Source: Vitrella brassicaformis
Taxonomy: Eukaryota > Sar > Vitrellaceae
NCBI GenBank assembly: GCA_001179505.1
Contig: CDMY01000251.1
Span: forward strand, 4,442 to 68,441
DNA: 64,000 bases
Direction: 5' to 3'
Of this stretch, positions 58,382-64,000 are shown in pieces. The first letter of the stretch is position 1; each line of letters begins with the position of its first letter. A model generated the notes under the pieces. It saw only the letters and a program-made list of their open reading frames with translations. It was not told the DNA's origin and ran no database searches. The position numbers were made by a program, and so were the translations under genes.

Positions 58382-59405
58382 CGGACGGATGTGTATGTGC
58401 CGATGGATGGATGGATGCTGTAGGATATCATCCATGGCATGGGATATATACAAGGGTGGGATATAGGGCTGGATGGGTGTGTGTTTTATTGATTGATTGA
58501 TTGATTGGTGTATGTATCCTTGGGCATGTACATGCGTGCAGTGCATACCTCGTACATGTGTGTGTGTGTGGAGTTGATGGCGTGTATTTGTCGTGCCTGC
58601 ATGTGTTCCCTCTCTCTCTGTCTCTCTGCGTGTGCGTGTTTTGTGTTTGTCTTTGTGTTGTGTCTGTGTGTGTGCGCGGCCCGCATGGCGACAAGGCGGG
58701 CGCCCGGGCGCTTTTTCCTGTCTCTCTCTGTCTCTCTGTCTGTCTGTGTGTTGGTGTTGCTTTGGTGATGGCACGCGTGGCCCACACGACCCTTGGTCAA
58801 TCCCTCGGCTGCTGCAGCGGAAGCGTGTAAAGACCGAGTGCGGCGAGTACTGTGGGGGTTGTGTGGGGTGGGGGTGGTGTGGGTGTGTATATAGCTCAGC
58901 TCCCTGCGCGTGTGCCTGCCTTTATTTATCTGTGGTGGTGGTGGTGGTGGTGGCCTGGTTGGTTGCTGCACGGCATAGCACGGTCAACCCGTCACTCACT
59001 CACTCACTCAGCCACTCAGTCACTGACTCCACACACACACACACACACACGCATAATTCAATTCCCCGATGGACGTATGCATTCAATTCCGTTTATCGCC
59101 ACGACACACATCTTGTGGTGGATGGATGGATCCATCCAGATCCACCATTACATGTGTTGTGGTGGTATTGAGCGGAATGGATGGATGGATACGGGCGGGC
59201 GGGCGACGGACGTGTTGTACAGCTAGGTGGGTGGGCGGGTCTTATGCAGTCAGTGTGTCTTATCTATCTATGTCTCTATCTATCGGTTGGCGTATCTCAC
59301 CTCCCCTGCTTGGTTCGTTCTTTCTTTGTTGTGAGTTTCATGTGTTGAATGAATGACACTGCCGTGGGATGTGGTACGATCAATCAATCGGGCGTGGGAG
59401 AGGGG
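58382..59405. other. Convergent intergenic gap before assembly gap
   Basis: GT, ATTG, CT and GTG arrays. A run of GTG units lies at 58930-58951. The 3' end of the PPR gene may lie in here or inside the assembly gap. Confidence 0.6.
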
Positions 59406-59705
59406 NNNNNNNNNNNNNNNNNNNNNNNNNNNNNNNNNNNNNNNNNNNNNNNNNNNNNNNNNNNNNNNNNNNNNNNNNNNNNNNNNNNNNNNNNNNNNNN
59501 NNNNNNNNNNNNNNNNNNNNNNNNNNNNNNNNNNNNNNNNNNNNNNNNNNNNNNNNNNNNNNNNNNNNNNNNNNNNNNNNNNNNNNNNNNNNNNNNNNNN
59601 NNNNNNNNNNNNNNNNNNNNNNNNNNNNNNNNNNNNNNNNNNNNNNNNNNNNNNNNNNNNNNNNNNNNNNNNNNNNNNNNNNNNNNNNNNNNNNNNNNNN
59701 NNNNN
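59406..59705. other. 300-bp assembly gap (N)
   Basis: Exactly 300 N. The PPR reading frame enters it from the right with a poly-Ala/Gly stretch. Frames reported across the gap are meaningless. Confidence 0.99.
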
Positions 59706-60654
59706 CCACCGCCACCGCTACCGGCGGCAGCAGCAGCTGCTGCTGCTGCTGCCGTTGCCGACGCCGCAATGTCCTTGATCTCATCCGGCACCCCTTCCCC
59801 CTCCGCCGCCCCCCCGGTCAGCCCGCCCAGCGCCCCAGCGTACGTCTGGAGGATGCGCTTAAAAATGCCGTCGAGCACCTCGTTCTCGTAGAAGCTATAG
59901 AAGCTGTTCTTGCGGATGTGCTCGAGCAGGTTGAGCGCCTGCACGTACTTGCCTGCCCTCTCGCAGCAGCTGATGACCTCGCGGTAGACGTCGATGCTCG
60001 GCTGCATGTTCCGCCTGTGCATCTCCTGCAGGAGGGCGAGCGCCTCGCTCCATCGGTTGTGCGGCTTGGCGGCCATGGGGAGGATCAGGCCCTCGAAGGT
60101 CGCCTGGGTGAGGAAGGACGTCCGGGACGAAATCCGCAGCTTCTCCAAAGCGCGCTCGAACTCGCCAACCTCCGCCCTGTGTGTGGCGTGAACCAAATCA
60201 GTCACATGTAAGTCTTAAGTGTGTAGGGTGTGTACCATGCGTGTATGAGGTTGTCGTAGTGTTGTCTGTTGACCGGGACACCGTCCCTTATCATGCTGTC
60301 AAACATGGCCTCCACCTTGGCAGGCTCGTGGCCCTGCTTCAACACCTCCAGAATCTTGCCATACGACGCCTATAGATTAGATAGATTGATGGACACACAC
60401 ACACACACGCAGCCAGCACACACGCGTGGGTTGGGGGAGGGTTGGGAGGGTTGGCAGTGTGTGCCTGCCTGCCTGCCTGCCTACCGCGTTTGGCTTGAGT
60501 TTGGCCTTTTCCGTGAAGAAGTTCCAGATCTCCATGGCCTGGGCCGTGTGGTTGGCCGCCAGACACACGTCAAGCATTTCTCGAAGGATCTACAGTGAAG
60601 ATACACAGACAGACAGACATACAACATGCTTCCATCCCTCTGTCCGTCTGTCCG

Positions 60655-60686
<32 letters not shown>

Positions 60687-63600
60687 ATTTGACGGCCCCA
60701 ACCCCCCCAACCAAACCCACCAGGTTGTCGGGCAGTATCTCGTTGTCTCTAGCGAACCGCCAGACCTTGATGGACTCCTTGACGGCCTTCTTCTCGCGAC
60801 ACACTTGCAAAGCATTGCATATCACACCCCTATACATAATCAACCAACCAGTGCAGACAGACAACACATAACATCCGCACACTGAGCACTGTTGCGTGTT
60901 TCTTGCTTGCTCATGTGTGTGTGCGTCTGTGTCTCACCAGTCGGGCTTGACGCCCCAGGCGGGCATCTGGTCCATCAGGAGCACCAGCATCGTCTCCACA
61001 TCAGCTTCCTGCACACTCACTCACGCACAGGGGCCATTCATTCATTCTGCAGAAGTACGTGTGTGCGTGTGTGTGTGTGTGTGTGTGCACACACACCTTC
61101 TTGCAAGCGGTGATGCACTCGTTGAAGGCCACGGCGTCGATCTTGAGCCGCCGCTGCTTCATCTCACTCAACAGACTCAGAGCAACGGCTTTCTGCACAC
61201 ACACACACACACACACGCACTCCGTCTGTCTGTCTGTCTGTCTGCCTGTGTGGGTGTTCGGTTCACTTCCCGAACTCACCTGTCCGGTGCGCGCGCATCC
61301 GGTGAGCGCTGCGCAGTAGGTGACATAGTTGGGCGGCATCCCCCGCTGCTCCATCTCCTTCATCAGCACCAACGCGCCGTCCACCCACCCCGCCTAACCA
61401 ACAACCACAACCACACACCACACCACACCCGGTGTCATGCATGCATCGAATCGATGGTGGCACATCTGTCTGTCTGCCGAGCGGAGCCAAGCAGAGCTCA
61501 CCGACCTACCTTGCCGCAGGCCGAGACGGCGCACGAGTAGGCCACGAGGTCGGCCTCCACGTTGTCCCTCTGCATCTTGTCGAACATCGCCAGGGCCTGG
61601 GCGTAGTTCTTGAGCTGCACGTGTGCGTGCATGACCATGCTGTACATCCGCGCGTCAGGCATCACCCGCGCCACCAACGCCTCCCTGTTGACGCGCCCCA
61701 GCAGCTCCGCATTGGACCTCTCGGCCAGCACGGGGTTGTCCCTCCTGAGCCGCTCCTGCAGAAGGGGGCTCTCGCGCGGTAGTGACTCGAGGTAGCCAAG
61801 GTGCAGCTGCAGTCGGTCCCAGAGGTCGAGCACTCGCTGGTACTCGAAGGCCGCCTGGCACGCTTGCATGGCGCACGAGTAAGACACGTATGAAGGGCCG
61901 AAGGGCACGTTCTGATGGGGAGAGAGAGAAAAAGGGAGACACAGAGAGAGGGCTGGTGGGTGGGGGGGTCGGTGAGTGGTCGAGTGGTCAGTCGCTACAT
62001 ACCTCTGTTGCGGTGCCCCTGAGGGTGACGGACTGCGGCACGCGATGACCCGACAACTCATCCAACACAGACAACGCCTACAAAGACACACACACACACA
62101 CACACGGAGACCTCGATCACAATCCCTTTCTGTGCCCAGCCGATGTGTGTGTGTGTGTGTGTGTCAGAGGGTGGTGGTGGTGGTGCGTACCGCCTTCCAG
62201 TCGCCGGCTCGTGCGAGTGTGTTGAGCAGCACGTTGTAGAGGACCAGGTCAGGCCTGACCCCCAGGGTGACCTGCACCTCCTTGAAGGCCTGAATCGACG
62301 TCGCCACACGAACCTGGCTCGCACCCGTCGGCAGCGGCACTCCACCAACCACACCCACACCCACACCCTCATCCACGTCCACAGCCCTCCTCGCCTCACT
62401 CTCTGCAGTCCCGTCTACATGGCCACCGCCACTGTCCCTCATGTCAACCCTTTGCATTTGCTGCTCCCCGCCCTCCTCCTGATTAGACTGCTGGTCGTCT
62501 CGATCGCCGCCCTGAGTGCTGGTTGTGCCGGTGGTGGTGGTGGTATCGGCAGGCGTGTTGAATGCCTGTTGGATGGAGTTCTTGCTGTCGAGCTGCAGCT
62601 TGATTCCCAGCTTCTGCTGCTTCATGACGCGGCCGTAAGCAGGGTCCTTGGGACCCTCCCGCACTCTCTCAAGCCCCGCGTCCTGCGGCTGCAGCTCGTG
62701 GGGCTGGGGACCAGACGCAGCGGGACCAGTGAGCGCCATGGCGGGGAGGGAGGGGGAGAGGGGCACTGGGGGCGGCGCGGTGTTGATGGGGAAGGTCTGG
62801 GACTCGAGCAGCTCGGGCATGTTGAGGGTGTTGAGACCGTCGCGAGCCTGGGAGCTGTACTCGCCACTCGGCAGGGAGAGCCGCGGGTTGAGTGTGGTGT
62901 TGCCGTCGGCGATGGCGGTGGCGGTGGCGCTGGTAGGAATGTTGTTGTCTGGGTCGAGCGAGAAGACCTCTTCCTCTTCCTCTCCTTCCCCGTGTGGATT
63001 TATGGCAGGCCCAGTCTGCGCGTGCATCTCGCGCAGCCTTTGGTCCTCCTCCATGTCCTCCTCTTTGCGCTTAATCGCCTCCAGCTTGACGCCCCAGGCG
63101 GCCACCGCCGGCCGCTCGCTGAACGACAAGACCGGCGCCCTCACCTTGACCACCTCACCATGCACCGCAGCCGATAGCGGGTCAGCCACAGCCACACCCC
63201 GCCGGGTGGGGGTGGCTCTTGTTATGGGTGTTGTGGCGTTGCTGTCCATGCCCATCAGCTGCTTGCCCCCCCGCATAAAGTTGTCCAGAAGGGAAGTGAT
63301 GAAGGCCTCGCCCTCCTTGTCGGCCTTCTCCACCGGTCCGTCAGTCTGCTCGTCGGTGGGCGAGGTCCGTGAGGATCTGAGGACTGACATGGGCAGGGGG
63401 TTGATTCGCCTCGGCTGCGGGTCGCACGAGCGGAGGAACGAGGTGATGAACTTGATGTCGGGCTCGATGTGCTGCGACTCGGCTATCGCCTTCACCCTGA
63501 GTGAGAATCGACCGACCAACCGACACAGACAGGCAGACAGGCAGACAGACAGACAGGCAGGGAGAAGGGAAGGTGCACACGTGTATGCTGCGCATGTGTG

Positions 63601-64000
63601 GTGGTCGTCAGTGAGTCAGTCCGTCGCTCACGTACTTCATGGCGCTCTCGAAGTCCCCCAGGCGTCCGCACAGCGTCATGCATGCTCCCAGGTGCCGCAT
63701 GTCCGGCTCGCACTTTGGCGGGTAGGCCCTCACACGGACATGGTAGAACTTCCTTTTGCCGTCGGTGGCCCTCGCGTGGTACTTGACGCTCATCAGCGGC
63801 CCCTGGCTGGGCACCCGCTTCAGCCAGGCCCACCTGCCGCTCCTCTCGCCGTTGGCCACGCAGTCGTGCAAAATGTCGGTGGCGGTCTTGAGCTGCGGCA
63901 CGCGTGTCATCTGGCAGGCCCACATGACGAGGAAGTAGGTCATCTCATCGGGCCAGATGGGCCCCTCCACCTCGATGACGTGCATGGGCGGCGCCTGGAC
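59706..64000 (-). CDS. PPR-repeat organellar RNA-binding protein (partial)
   Basis: Both ends are missing: the 5' end lies beyond 64000 and the 3' end in the gap. Exons: 64000-63636, 63496-62191, 62077-62003, 61911-61510, 61393-61280, 61192-61097, 61008-60938, 60829-60721, 60589-60485, 60369-60236 and 60176 down to the gap. All GT-AG junctions are in phase, about 960 codons so far. Repeated 35-residue PPR units are visible: ALAMFDKMQRDNVEADLVAY, ALVLMKEMEQRGMPPNYVTY, ALSLLSEMKQRRLKIDAVAF, AMEIWNFFTEKAKLKPNA, EAMFDSMIRDGVPVNRQHY and ALALLQEMHRRNMQPSIDVY. Exon 2 inserts about 330 low-complexity residues among the repeats. PPR proteins bind organellar RNA for processing, stability or translation. 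Whether it goes to plastid or mitochondrion cannot be told without the N-terminus. Confidence 0.85.

Noticed and set aside
1-64000. tRNA, rRNA, transposon or viral genes
   Set aside because: I looked for T-loop strings, reverse transcriptase or transposase motifs and long terminal repeats and saw none. A tRNAscan/Infernal/RepeatMasker run would be decisive.

Overview
The window is nuclear DNA of a eukaryote. Every multi-exon gene model below uses short introns (about 40-135 bp) whose phases agree across consecutive exons. GC content is high and intergenic DNA is packed with tetranucleotide microsatellites (ACAG, ATGG, CAGC, GTCC units). The gene mix includes RAP and PPR organellar RNA-binding proteins, three-finger CCCH proteins, proteins with complex-plastid-style bipartite leaders (signal peptide followed directly by Phe), and a CEP164-like WW protein expected of a flagellate. 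Together these suggest a photosynthetic alveolate, most likely a chromerid of the Vitrella type. That assignment is an inference, not a proof.

Layout. Positions 1-11150 hold no gene I can support, only simple-sequence repeats. From 11151 to the end there are 21 genes in an almost strictly alternating arrangement. Nine pairs are head-to-head and share a 5' region of about 60-800 bp. They are separated by convergent, repeat-rich 3' gaps of 0.4-2.5 kb. In order: CCCH zinc finger (-) / WS-DGAT acyltransferase (+); beta-propeller TAF1C-like protein (-); secreted orphan (-) / Tyr-rich CC-tail protein (+); ZNHIT3-like (-) / CxxC orphan (+); plastid histidine phosphatase (-) / plastid 2Fe-2S-TPR protein (+); PAM16 (-) / RAP-domain protein (+); Ser/Gly-rich membrane protein (-) / patatin lipase (+); GAF-HPP membrane protein (-) / OST5-TMEM258 (+); F-box/zinc/RGG protein (+); 15-exon coiled-coil secretory protein (-) / CEP164-like WW protein (+); TLC-domain protein (-) / membrane RING E3 (+); and a PPR protein (-). 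The PPR gene runs off the right edge and is cut by a 300-bp assembly gap.

Main observation. An 8-mer, AGCTCGCA (9-mer AAGCTCGCA in five cases), lies in seven of the short 5' flanks (22133, 24257, 27582, 33320, 36097, 40600, 56773), with a one-base variant at 47643. It is very rare elsewhere in the window and looks like a shared core promoter or transcription-factor site, often serving two divergent genes. Two divergent pairs send both products to the same organelle: plastid at 31.6-34.9 kb and mitochondrion at 35.3-37.8 kb. Other notable points are a GAF domain fused to an HPP-family membrane domain, GC-AG introns, a micro-exon gene, and a small Tyr-rich protein with a Rab-like Cys-Cys tail.
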